64,000 bases of DNA from Thauera sp. UBA6194 (lineage in GTDB: Bacteria; Pseudomonadota; Gammaproteobacteria; Burkholderiales; Rhodocyclaceae). Both the position numbers and the translations under genes were made by a program. The notes under the pieces were generated by a model, which was given only the letters and a program-made list of their open reading frames with translations, ran no database searches and was not told the origin of the DNA. Each line of letters opens with the position of its first letter. Position 1 is the stretch's first letter. The stretch covers positions 1 to 64,000 of the forward strand of contig DITC01000022.1 in assembly GCA_002422685.1 (NCBI GenBank), read 5' to 3'. Positions 1 through 9,700 of this stretch are shown here, piece after piece.

Positions 1-182
1 ATAGAGATCGCGGCAAAACGGTCAACAGGAAAATACACAAAGATCTCGACGGCCCGCACACTTTACCCGTCAGCAACGCTTGTCGAGCCACACCCCTATC
101 GACGCAAGAGATCGATAAAAATCAGTGGAACTCAGGCGCAAACGCTCTATACGCCAACCAGCCACATCAACACCCTGGGCGC

Positions 183-215
183 AAAAAAGCCAATCACCGT
201 CGAGTGATTGGCTTT
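183..215 (-). terminator. Rho-independent terminator of tRNA-fMet
   Basis: Read on the minus strand, a perfect 10-bp stem (AGCCAATCAC / GTGATTGGCT) with a six-base loop is followed by a run of six T. It lies 12 bp past the CCA end of the initiator tRNA, so it very likely ends that transcript. Confidence 0.85.
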
Positions 216-225
216 AATGACTTTT

Positions 226-303
<78 letters not shown>

Positions 304-316
304 TCGGAGAAACGAA

Positions 317-345
317 ACTATAAACAAGACCTGGCGATAAGGCAA
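317..345 (-). promoter_or_regulatory. Sigma70-type promoter of tRNA-fMet
   Basis: On the minus strand there is a -35 TTGCCT (345-340), a 17-bp spacer and a -10 TATAGT (322-317), placing the start point about 6-10 bp before the tRNA 5' end. Confidence 0.7.
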
Positions 346-529
346 GAACTTTTTGCGCAGATCAACACAACTCAACTCATGGTTGGCGCGGCCGGCACAC
401 CGTGGCCACATCCCGCAACTTTCCTCGTCGAGCACCTGGCGCATGGCCCGTGACGGACTCTGCGACAACGACCACGCACTTCGACTCGCGCCTGCGGTAC
501 AGGCCCAGCGCAAGCCCCGCAGAAAATCA

Positions 530-559
530 ACAAGGGGTCGCATCACTGCAACCCCTTGT
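530..559 (-). terminator. Displaced native terminator of tRNA-Thr
   Basis: ACAAGGGGT / ACCCCTTGT forms a 9-bp stem with a 12-nt loop, sitting directly downstream (minus strand) of the orphan tRNA-Thr 3' end at 566-613. Before integration it would have ended the tRNA-Thr transcript that is now 23 kb away. Confidence 0.7.
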
Positions 560-565
560 TTTTAC

Positions 566-613
566 TGGTGCCGGCAATAGGAATCGAACCCACGACCTTC
601 TGATTACAAATCA
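566..613. repeat. attL: attL: orphan 3' part of tRNA-Thr, 48-bp direct repeat
   Basis: These 48 bp are identical to 23673-23720, the CCA-proximal part of the intact tRNA-Thr gene, from the CCA end through the T-arm into the anticodon loop. Bases on both sides differ (C565 versus A23672; C614 versus G23721), so the match ends sharply. This is the usual scar of a tyrosine-integrase element inserted in the 3' part of a tRNA gene. Confidence 0.95.
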
Positions 614-631
614 CATTCTCGACCTCTTTGG

Positions 632-728
632 GAAGCATAGACATCCAACGACAGAAATAGCCAAAACCCTTGCAAACACTGGCTTTCAGGCATATTCTCG
701 AGACTCAGAAGCATAGACATCCGACGAT
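632..728. repeat. Imperfect direct repeat pair inside attL
   Basis: GAAGCATAGACATCC followed by (A/G)ACGA occurs at 632-651 and 709-728, each copy preceded by a related ATTCTCGA stretch. The two copies are about 77 bp apart, between the core site and the integrase gene. They are candidate recognition sites for the integrase or its directionality factor. Confidence 0.5.
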
Positions 729-740
729 CCGCATCAGCTC

Positions 741-774
741 GATTCGTTCCCCAGTCGTTCCCCGATCGTTCCCC
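741..774. promoter_or_regulatory. Left arm-type integrase sites (CGTTCCCC x3)
   Basis: CGTTCCCC occurs at 745-752, 756-763 and 767-774, an exact 11-bp period, just before the integrase start. The block 741-765 is repeated identically at 23594-23618 inside the right end. Shared repeats inside both ends of an integrated element fit arm-type integrase binding. The integrase ribosome-binding site (GAGG) directly follows, so bound integrase could affect its own expression; that is inference. Confidence 0.6.
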
Positions 775-787
775 AGAGGTTCCAGAC

Positions 788-2134
788 ATGCCCCGCCAGC
801 GCCTCACCCTGCCCCGCATCGCTGCCTTCAAGCCTGAGAAGGAAAGTTTTCTCTGGGACGAGGACATGCCGCGCCTCGCGGTGCGGGCGCGTCCGTCGGG
901 CTCGAAGACGTTCATCTTCAAGGGCACGCTCGACGGCAAGGAGATCAAGGTCACCATCGGCAGTACCGACACATGGACAATCGAGGCAGCGCGCGAGCAG
1001 GCGCGGCTCTACCAGCGGCAGATCGACGATGGCAAGGATCCGCGGGACGTGATCCGCGAGCAGCGCGAAGCAGAGGAGGCCGCGAAGGAGGCCGCCCAGG
1101 CTGCAGCAGCGGCCGCACGCGCCGAGATCGAGCGCGCCCAGCGTTACACCCTTCGCGCGCTCTGCGACGCCTACACGGCCGCACTCGAGCGGGCAGGCAA
1201 GGCGAAGAGCGCAGCATCGACACGTTCCGCGTTCAAGTGCCACGTCGACGCCGAGACCGCGAGCACGCCGGCGAAGGACGTGACCGCCCACCAGCTGGCC
1301 GCCCTGGTGCGCAAGGTGCGCGAGGCAGGCAAGGAGCGCGCCGCCGGGATCCTGCGTAGCTACTTGTCGGCAGCGTTCAACGCGGCCAAGCGCGCCCCCT
1401 TCGATTCCGCCCTTCCTGCAGACCTGATCCCGTTCGCCATCGAGCACAACCCCGTCGACGCGATCCCGGCAATCGCGGTGCAGCGTGGTGACCGCACCCT
1501 GAGCCCCGCCGAGCTCCGCACCTACCTCGGCCACATCCTGCGCGTCGGACAGGCGGATTCAGCCGGCCCCGACCTGGCCGACGTGGCTCTGCTGCTGGCG
1601 CTGCTGGCAGGCGGGCAGCGCATCGCCCAGTTGCTGCGTGCCAAGGTCTCCGACTTCGACGAGGAGGCCGGCACGCTGCGGCTGTGGGATGGCAAGGGCA
1701 AGCGCCGCACCGCCCGCGAACACGTTCTCCCCCTCGCGCCTCGCGCGGTCGAGCTGGTCACGTCGCTGGCCCGCCGCACGCAAGCACTCGGCGGCGAGCA
1801 ATGGCTGTTCGCATCGTGGAAGGACACGAGGATGGCGGACGAAACCCCGGGCAAGCGCGCCGCCGAGATCTGCGAGGCGATGGGCTGCGAGTCGTTCAAC
1901 CTGCGCGACATCCGCCGGACCGTCGAGACCATGCTCGCCGGGCTGGGCATCAGCAAGGACACCCGCGCGCAGTTGCTCTCCCATGGCATCAGCGGCGTGC
2001 AAGCGGCCCACTACGACCGGCATGAGTACATCGAGGAGAAGCGCGCCGCGCTGGTGGCGTGGGAGAACCGATTGATGGGGGTGGTCCGCGGCGAGAAGAC
2101 ACCATCGAACGTGCGGCAGTTGCGCGCAGCCTAG
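788..2134 (+). CDS. int: Tyrosine recombinase/integrase
   Basis: The 448-residue protein integrates and excises the element at tRNA-Thr. The N-terminal ~90 residues look like the DUF4102-type arm-binding domain (FIFKGTLDGKEIKVTIGS). A charged Ala/Glu helix follows, then a core-binding domain and the catalytic domain. Catalytic residues visible are Arg278 (GGQR), Arg376 in RDIRRT, His399 (LLSHG) and nucleophile Tyr409 (AHYDRHEY). The usual His of the HxxR box is Arg373 here. The ATG at 788 is chosen because GAGG lies 8 bp upstream. It reads away from attL and converges with the BRCT gene. Confidence 0.93.
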   Translation: MPRQRLTLPRIAAFKPEKESFLWDEDMPRLAVRARPSGSKTFIFKGTLDGKEIKVTIGSTDTWTIEAAREQARLYQRQIDDGKDPRDVIREQREAEEAAKEAAQAAAAAARAEIERAQRYTLRALCDAYTAALERAGKAKSAASTRSAFKCHVDAETASTPAKDVTAHQLAALVRKVREAGKERAAGILRSYLSAAFNAAKRAPFDSALPADLIPFAIEHNPVDAIPAIAVQRGDRTLSPAELRTYLGHILRVGQADSAGPDLADVALLLALLAGGQRIAQLLRAKVSDFDEEAGTLRLWDGKGKRRTAREHVLPLAPRAVELVTSLARRTQALGGEQWLFASWKDTRMADETPGKRAAEICEAMGCESFNLRDIRRTVETMLAGLGISKDTRAQLLSHGISGVQAAHYDRHEYIEEKRAALVAWENRLMGVVRGEKTPSNVRQLRAA

Positions 2135-2153
2135 TCCCCAGGCTCAAACTACC

Positions 2154-2774
2154 TCACGCCAAGCGCGTCACCCAATACGCCTCGGACACAATTGCGATCC
2201 CCGCGCCTTCCTCGCAATACTGCGCCGCCTTCGCGATCTTGGTGCCGAAGCTCGAATGACGCCAGAAATCTGAGCCCACGGAACCGATCACCAGATAGTT
2301 GAGCTTCTTGGTGACGCCCTTGGCCGGCTCGCCACCGCGCGCGAGCACAGCCTCGTGGCAGTCCGCCCGCGAACCGAACTCAAACACGCCGGTGAAGCAG
2401 AAGCTGCGACCCGGATAGAGAATCTCGGGCGCCGGCGCGGTCAGCGGCAAGGTGCTGGGAGCCGGCGCAGCCCCCACGCCAGCAGGGGCAGCAATCTGCA
2501 TCAGCAGGCCGAGCAGTTCCCCGGCTTCGTCCGGGTCGAGCACCCCGTCGGCCAGCATGGCGCGCAGCCGGTCGTAAAGCACGCTGGCAGGCCAGGTATC
2601 GAGGCACTCCATGTTCCCGTGCAGCCACGCGAGGATGCCGTCGGCCTCATGCTGCTCGACCTTCCCGTCCAGTAGCGCCCCCTTTGCGAGGCCGATCAAC
2701 TCGTCGATCTGCCGTTTCACGATGCGATCGGCGTGAATGCCCCGCAGCGCGTAGTCGTTGGGTTCCCGAGCCAT
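2154..2774 (-). CDS. TerB-like/BRCT domain protein
   Basis: This 206-residue protein has an N-terminal acidic helical part (residues ~15-95, GLAKGALLDGKV and LADGVLDPDEAGEL) that resembles TerB-type helical domains. After a Pro/Ala linker comes a C-terminal BRCT domain (~118-206; GRSFCFTGVFEFGSRAD, GGEPAKGVTKKLNYLVIG) of the type in NAD-dependent DNA ligase. There is no ligase or nuclease domain. BRCT domains bind DNA ends or phosphopeptides, so it may tether replication or repair factors; the exact role is unknown. GGAGG lies 4 bp before the ATG. Convergent with int. Confidence 0.75.
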   Translation of the reverse strand: MAREPNDYALRGIHADRIVKRQIDELIGLAKGALLDGKVEQHEADGILAWLHGNMECLDTWPASVLYDRLRAMLADGVLDPDEAGELLGLLMQIAAPAGVGAAPAPSTLPLTAPAPEILYPGRSFCFTGVFEFGSRADCHEAVLARGGEPAKGVTKKLNYLVIGSVGSDFWRHSSFGTKIAKAAQYCEEGAGIAIVSEAYWVTRLA

Positions 2775-2959
2775 ACAGCCTCCAAGTCTATGACGTATGG
2801 AAAAGGTATCACGGTAGCGTCATCGCGCATAGGCGAACCGCGGACCCGTTGCGCCCTGCCCTGTCGTGACCTGTCAAGGGCCTGAACAAGCGCGACGAGA
2901 CAAAACGCGCCCGCCCCCTGCATCATCGGCCCTGCCTTAGACCCCAGAGCCATAACGCG

Positions 2960-3184
2960 ATGCACGAACCCGAGTTCCAGGAAATATTCAACGGTGCCGA
3001 CCTGCCCGCCGCGGTGATCAGCGCGAAGACGGGTGCCGCGCTGCTCGACGTGTCGGAGCGGCAGTGGCATCGACTGGTCGCGCGCGGTCTGCTGCCCCGC
3101 CCGATCAAGCTGGGGCGCAACACGCGCTGGCGCATGGCCGAGGTCGAGGCAGCACTCGAATCCATTCCACCGAGCGAGGCCTGA
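2960..3184 (+). CDS. AlpA-like HTH regulator / candidate excisionase
   Basis: This 74-residue protein has a winged-helix AlpA/MerR-like fold: SAKTGAALLDVSERQWHRL is a helix-turn-helix, followed by the wing RPIKLGRNTRWRMAEVEAAL. AlpA-family proteins regulate integrase genes or act as excision factors in satellite phages. It heads a rightward run of genes that includes the giant polyvalent protein, and its stop codon abuts the next start. No strong Shine-Dalgarno is seen before the ATG. Confidence 0.8.
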   Translation: MHEPEFQEIFNGADLPAAVISAKTGAALLDVSERQWHRLVARGLLPRPIKLGRNTRWRMAEVEAALESIPPSEA

Positions 3185-3185
3185 T

Positions 3186-3719
3186 GTGACCCCACAAAAA
3201 GGAAACGCTCACCGAGGCCTGGCCGCCAAGGTGAGCGCAAATGCAAAGCAATGTGACGTTGCGGATGTGAGCCTACCTCACATCGAAGAAGCGATCTACC
3301 CCGATGTGTTCGCCGAGACCGCCCTCGCCTTCGCAATGCTGGCCATGGGCGAGCACGGTGTGATCGACGACATGCACGCCGCCTCGGAGCTCCAGGCGAT
3401 GGGCTGGCCTGTTCGCGTGTGGGACATCGAGTGCTCCGACGGCATCCGCCCGATTCCGCTCTGGGCCTTGCGTGAGTGGCTCGAGGATCGGCCGCGCGGC
3501 TGCTTCGATGAGTGGCTGCAGCGGTTCGACGACGCCTTCACCGAGATCCGCCTGCAGGCGCGAGGCAAAGACCGCGCCGCCCTCGAGTTGATCGACTGGT
3601 TCATTGAAGACCCCGCCAACCGGACCAGCGCAGCGCGCCGCGCCCTGCCGTCGTCCACCGAATACGCTGCCATCGCGGCCCGCACTCTGAAGGAAAAGAA
3701 CAATGGCTCTTGGCACTGA
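3186..3719 (+). CDS. Hypothetical protein of the AlpA-polyvalent operon
   Basis: I do not recognise this 177-residue acidic protein. The frame stays open further upstream inside the AlpA gene. The GTG at 3186 (next to the AlpA stop) is the first start that avoids long overlap; GTGs at 3231 and 3267 are alternatives. The conserved-looking part begins at HIEEAIYPDVFAETALAF and includes LWALREWLEDRP. Its last 17 bp overlap the start of the polyvalent gene, which implies translational coupling. Confidence 0.6.
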   Translation: MTPQKGNAHRGLAAKVSANAKQCDVADVSLPHIEEAIYPDVFAETALAFAMLAMGEHGVIDDMHAASELQAMGWPVRVWDIECSDGIRPIPLWALREWLEDRPRGCFDEWLQRFDDAFTEIRLQARGKDRAALELIDWFIEDPANRTSAARRALPSSTEYAAIAARTLKEKNNGSWH

Positions 3720-6700
3720 CGACAAGATGCCCCGTGGCACGGTGGATGAGTTCAACAACCTTCGCCCGCTACCTGGCGCACCTGCCCCCGCGCAACCGCA
3801 ACCGGCCGCCGGCCCGTGGCAGCGCTTCCAGCCCCAGGCCCAGGCCCAGCAGCCCGCTACCCAAGCGGCGCCACCGGTTACCGACTGGTCGAAGTTCGTG
3901 CCCGATCAGCCTGCCGCCCCGCAGACCGATTGGGGACAGTTCGTACCCGATCAGCCGCGCGAGATGGGCATCATCAGCACGTTGGCGCAAGGCTTCCGCA
4001 ACACCGGCCGCGCAGTCGGTGCAGCCGCCGACGTAGCACTCGACGATCGAGCAAGCGTGGTCGAGCGCGCGAACGCCCAGGCCGCCGCACCGAAGAACGA
4101 GAACCTGCGCGCCTTTGAAGGTGCGATCGAAAACCGCCGCGCCGCACTGGGCACCGACGACCCGGGTTTGCTGGATGCGCTGGGTGTGGTCGGCGGCGCG
4201 GTGCTCGCCCAGCCGAAGGGCGCCGGTTACGCGGTGCTCGAGCAGGCGCCGAACGCCGTGGCCGCCCTCGCCCCAGCTTGGGCAGGTGCGAAGCTGGGCG
4301 CCACCGCAGGCGCAGCTATTCCGCTGCCGGGCGCAGCACCCGCGCTCGGTGTGGTCGGCGGCCTGGCTGGCCTGTTCTTGGGTAACACCGCGCTCGAGGT
4401 CGGGCACAAGGCTATGGAAAAGGCGACCGACGGCCAGTTCACCGCCGCCGAGCGCGAGACCGCATTCGTCGAAGGCGGAACGAAGGCTGCCACGATCACC
4501 GGCATCGATGCCGCGACGCTGGGCCTGTCGAAATGGATCATGGGTGCGACCTCTCGCGCCGTCGAGCGCGCCACCACGCGCGCCCTGACCGATGCCGGCG
4601 TCGATGTCGGCAACGAGGTGGCCGTGATGGCCGCCCGCCGATCGCCTGAGATGGTGAAGGCGGTGCGACAGGCACAAGAGGCAGCCATCGACACCACCGC
4701 CACGTTCGGCCGCAAGGCTGCCCGCGCTGGCGCAGCGCTCGGCCTCGAGACGATCGGTGAAGGCCTCGGCGAATACCTCGGCGAGCTCGCTGCAACGGGG
4801 AAGGCCGACGCGATCGACGCCGTGCTCGAGAGCGTGCTCAGCCTCGGCCAGTCGGGCGCAGAGGTCGCTTGGGGCGCATCGCGCAACGCCGCATCGATGG
4901 CCGCCGCCCGCCTCAACCCGGCCGCTGGTCCGAACAGCCGCGCCGCCATCGTCGCCTTGAACCAGCAGGCGCAGGGCAAGCTGCCACCGACTGAAGGCCC
5001 CCGCGCCGGCACGATGCAACAGGCTGCAGCAGCGGGGCAACTGGGCGGTGATTTGAATAACCAAGTGCCGACCGACTGGGCGCAGCAGATCGACGCGGCA
5101 CTCGGCACCGCGCCCGCACAGCAAGAAGCGCAACCGATGGCGTCGCCCTGGCTCGATTACGAGCAGCAGGCACCGGCGACGGACTTGTCCGGATTCGTGC
5201 CCGATGCAGTCCCGGCCGGGTTCGTGCCGGACGCGAACCAGAACACCATCGAGACCTCCCCCGGCACCGCGCCGACCGCCACGACCAGCCCCGCGGCACC
5301 GAACGGCCAGCAGGATCAGCAGCAGGCCCCACGCCTCGTGCCGATGAAGGACGAGACCGCCGCAGCACGCCGCGCTGAAGTGGTCGCCAAGCGAACCGGC
5401 GTGCAGCACCTCGTGATTCCGCATCCGACCGTGGCCGGGCGCTTTGCTGTGGTGCCGGCCGACTCGCCGCTCGCCGCACCGACTGCCCAGACTGAGGGGC
5501 TCGACACTGCCGGCCTCTTCCAGACCCAGGTACCTATCCCGCTGAAGAACGCGCGCAACCTCGCCGGCATGATGTCGATGGCCGGCGGTGTCGAGCATGC
5601 CGTCGTGCCCGCCCCTACCGGTGATGGCTTCGGCGTGGCGCCCGTCGATCAACTTTCGCCCGCCCAGCTCCAGCAGTGGGCAGGCTTCCAACCCGGAACG
5701 CGGCGCGGTGCGGCCCGCCGCGTTCCAGGCCCGTCGGCCGCACCGACGGCAACGGCAACGCCCGCCCCCTCGGCGAGCACGACCAGCAGCACGGCCACCC
5801 CGATCGGGACGCCGGACGCTGGCCCCGAACTCGCCCAGGTGACCGGCGCGACGCCGCAAGCAGCACCAGCAGCACCCGCAGTCCCGGAAGGCGCGCAGGG
5901 TCTCAACACCGAGGCCCAGCGCGCTGCACCGGCCCTGCCCCAGATCGACAGCAACACCTTCACCTCTGCCGTGGGCAACGCCCAGAGCACGATCCGCCGC
6001 GAACGCTGGACGGTGGACGGCGGCCGACGCTTCGAAGGTCGGATCCGCGCTGAACTCGAGCGTGCAGGCGTGTCGGCGAACGCGGCCCAGGCGGTGATCG
6101 ACCTCGCGAAGCAGCAGAGTCCGGGCGACGCATTCGTGACCGGTGACGCGCTGGCGCAGGCGGCGCGCACGCTGGGCGTGATCAGCTCCGCATCGAGGAC
6201 GACAACGCCGCAGCAGGACAAGCCCACCACCACCACCACCACCCGCGCCATCGTTCCCGGCCAGACCGCCAAGGGCCGTGACGTGCTCCTCGCGCAGGTC
6301 GAGCAACTGAAGCAGCGCACCGCGCCCGCCGATCTGGTCAACGACTACAATGACCTGAAGGCCCGCATCGCCGACGCCCGCCGCCGCGCCGCCCTGAAGG
6401 CCACGAAGCGCACCGAGTCCGAGCGCCTCACCGAGTGGGCGGACAACCAAGATCGCGAACTCGAGCGCCTGCGCAACGAGATTGGGTTCGTAGAGCTGAA
6501 GGCCGGCACCGCGCGGTACAAGGTGCTCAACACGCCCGAGAACCTCGAGGTCTTCGCGCAGAAGCTGAAGAAGGCACCCGTCGGCCGATGGACGGTGACC
6601 GTCAAGCCTGAGGAGATTTACGACAATGTCGAAACCCGACCTGGCACAACCGAAGCCCAGCGTGAGACTGGCCGCAGTGCGGTGCGTGAGCTGGCCCGAC

Positions 6701-9700
6701 GGGTCACGGCTCATCTACAGCGCCGAGGGAATCACCAAGATCGAGCCGCAATCGAGGTACTCGGCTCCCGCCTCTACGACGGATTCGCCGCCAACGGTGG
6801 CGTCGACCTCGTCGGCCAGCGAGTAACCAGCGCCGAAGACCTCGCCGTCTTGGCGCAGGTTTTCAGAGATCCCCGCTTCGAAACTTTTCGGGTCTTCTAT
6901 ACCGACCAGCAGGGCGTTGTCGTCGGTGAGGGCGCGTATTCGAGCCGCCTGCCCGCTGCTGTCAATCTGCCGAACGACTTCGACGCCCACATCCGCCGCG
7001 ACATGGGGCGCTTCGGCGCGACCGGCTTCTGGGTGCTTCACAACCACCCGTCCGGCCGCGCCACCCCGTCACCGGCCGACGTCAATCTAACGAAGTGGAT
7101 CGCCAGCAGCGTAAGCGGCTTCCGCGGTCACGTCGTGATCGATCACAACGAGTTCGCGACCATCGGCGGACAGGGCGCGGTGCAGGTCGTTCAGGCGCCG
7201 CAGCTCAACGGCACCGACTTCGGCAGCAAACCCGAGCTCGATCATCACATGCTCGGCAGCACGATCAACGGTGAGCGGGACGTCGTGCAGGCCGCCAAAG
7301 CGCTGCAGGTGAAGAACGGGCACGCGGCCCTGATCTTCCTACGCCGCGACCAGAAAGTGCAGCTCGTGATGGATGTGCCGATGGCGTTGCTCCAGGACAC
7401 CAGCCGCGCCGCCCTTGGCAAGCTGCGTGCAGTCGTGCGGGCGTTTGCGCGCGAGTCCGGGGCCGGTGGCTGGCGCTTCCTTGTACTGCCCGACGGCGTC
7501 AGCCCGGAGCCGATGAAGCGGCTGGTGCTGGACAACATCTTCACCGACATCGTGTCCGCGGATGGCACGACCGCCGGCAACTTCGGCGCGGTCACCACTG
7601 GCGACTTCCTCGATTACAGCCCGCCGATTCGTCGCGTGAAGGAGGCCGACGAGCCCAGTCGCGCGCAGACCGACACAGCTGCCTTCCGCCGCTGGTTCGG
7701 CAACAGCCAAGCCATCGACGACAACGGCCAGCCGCTGGTGATGTACCACGGCACGAACAAAGACATCACCGCGTTCAAAGCCGGCCGCGGTGGCGGGGCA
7801 ATCTGGTTCGCCACCGACCCCACGCTCGCGAACATGTTCGTCGCCGGCGGCCGCCAGCGCATGGCCGAGGGCAACCGCAAAGGCTCGGCGGTCTATCCGG
7901 TGTTCCTGTCGGTGCAGAACCCGCTCGACTTGGGCGACGCATCGCCCCAGGACAACAGCCCCTACTCGTACGTGCTGAAGGCCGCCGGCCTGCCCGCGAA
8001 TTACGACGCGGTCGCAGAAATCGCCCGCCGCAACCTCGAAAGTGGGTATGCCGGCGTGAGCCCGTCGGCACAGGATCCGATCGCAACCCTGACCGAAACC
8101 TACATGGCCCGGTACAACCGGCTATCCGACATCCTCGATAACCCGGGGCTGATCGAGGTACTGCAGGAAGCCGGCTTCGATGGGATCAAGATGCAGGAAC
8201 AGGGCGTGACCACCTTCGCGGTGTTCAGGCCCGAGCAGATCAAGAGCGCCACCGGCAACGCTGGCACCTTCGATCCGGCCGATCCGTCGATCGTGCGCGA
8301 GGACACCGCCGACCCGTACAACACCATCGAGACCCGCCCGAACACGACCGAGGCCCAGCTCGACACCGGCCGCGCCGCCCTCGCCGACGTGCAGCGGCGC
8401 ATTCTCAGTCTTCGCGGCCAGCGGATCGGCGCGGCGGTGCTGGGCTCGCGCCTGGCCGCTGACCTCGCCACCACCGGCGGCGCGCAACTGATCGGCCAAG
8501 AGGTGCGCGACGCGAGCGACCTGGCGGTGTTGGGGCAGATCTTCAGAGATCCCCGCTTCGAGACCTGGCGAGCCATTTTCGTGAAGGACGGGAAGATTGT
8601 TGGTGAGCACGCTTACAGCTCGCGCCTGCCCTCCTCGGTGCTCATGCCGCGCGGCATCGATCAGTGGCTCAAGACCCAATCGGAGAAATACGGCGCGGAC
8701 GCCGTATTCACACTACATAATCACCCGAACGGCACCGCAAGGCCATCGGACGGCGACATGCACTTCGCGGCCCGACTGCGTCGTGAAGTTCCGAACTGGA
8801 AGGGCGAGATCATCATCGACAGCTCGGAATATGCCGTACTCACCGGCCTCGGTGTGCCGTCTGAGAGCTCCGAGAGCATGAGCGTGCGCGACCTGGCCGA
8901 ATACGGCGCGACGGTAACCTTTGCCCCGCGCCTGGCTTCGGTCGACTTCAACTCTTCCCCCGAGCTCGAACACCGCCTCCTCGGCCTGCCGATCGGCGAC
9001 CCGGCGAACATCGCGAAACTGGGCAAGGCCCTGCAGATTCCGGGCGGGCATGCCGCGATGATCGTGACCAGCGAGGGCAAGGTGCAGGCCCTGCTCGACG
9101 TTCCTGTCGCGCCCTTGCTCGACACCAAGTCGAAGCTGGGCCGCGCGAAGATCATGGCCATGGTCCGCCGAATCTCCCGTGCAACCGGCGGCGAGTCGCG
9201 GTTCCTCGTGGTGCCCAAGGGCGCGAAACTCGACCGCTGGTTTGTGCGCCAAGGCATCTTCCAGGACGTGGTGAGCGAGACCGGCACATCGATGTTGGCC
9301 GCCGTGCGCAAGTGGAACGGCGACCCGAATTGGTTCCCGATGGACCAGATCGGGCGCAACGCCGGCCGCAGCGCCCGCCTGCTGTACGAGCCCGCCGCTG
9401 GCTACGACGCCGCGGAGCCCGGCACGCGCCGCAGCCGCGCCGCCGAGCCGCAGCAGACCGAGGCGATCGAGGACTTCACGCCCGAGCGCGCCACCGTCGG
9501 CGAGTGGATCGCGCACCAGCTCAAGCAGAACAGGGGCTGGGCGATGGGTGCGCTGACGCGTGACCAGCTCGCCGACATTTATGGCGCCAGCATGCCGGCA
9601 GTTGAGCAGTTCGACCGCACCGTGCAAGCGATGGACCTCGTTCGGAATCGCATGATGGAACAGGCCGACGCACTGGTCGAGCGCTGGCGGAAATTGCCCA

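Noticed and set aside
3769..6714. Long minus-strand open frame (981 codons) opposite the polyvalent gene
   Set aside because: It mirrors the high-GC third-position pattern of the plus-strand gene. Its translation is low-complexity with no start signal or domain, while the plus strand encodes recognisable domains.
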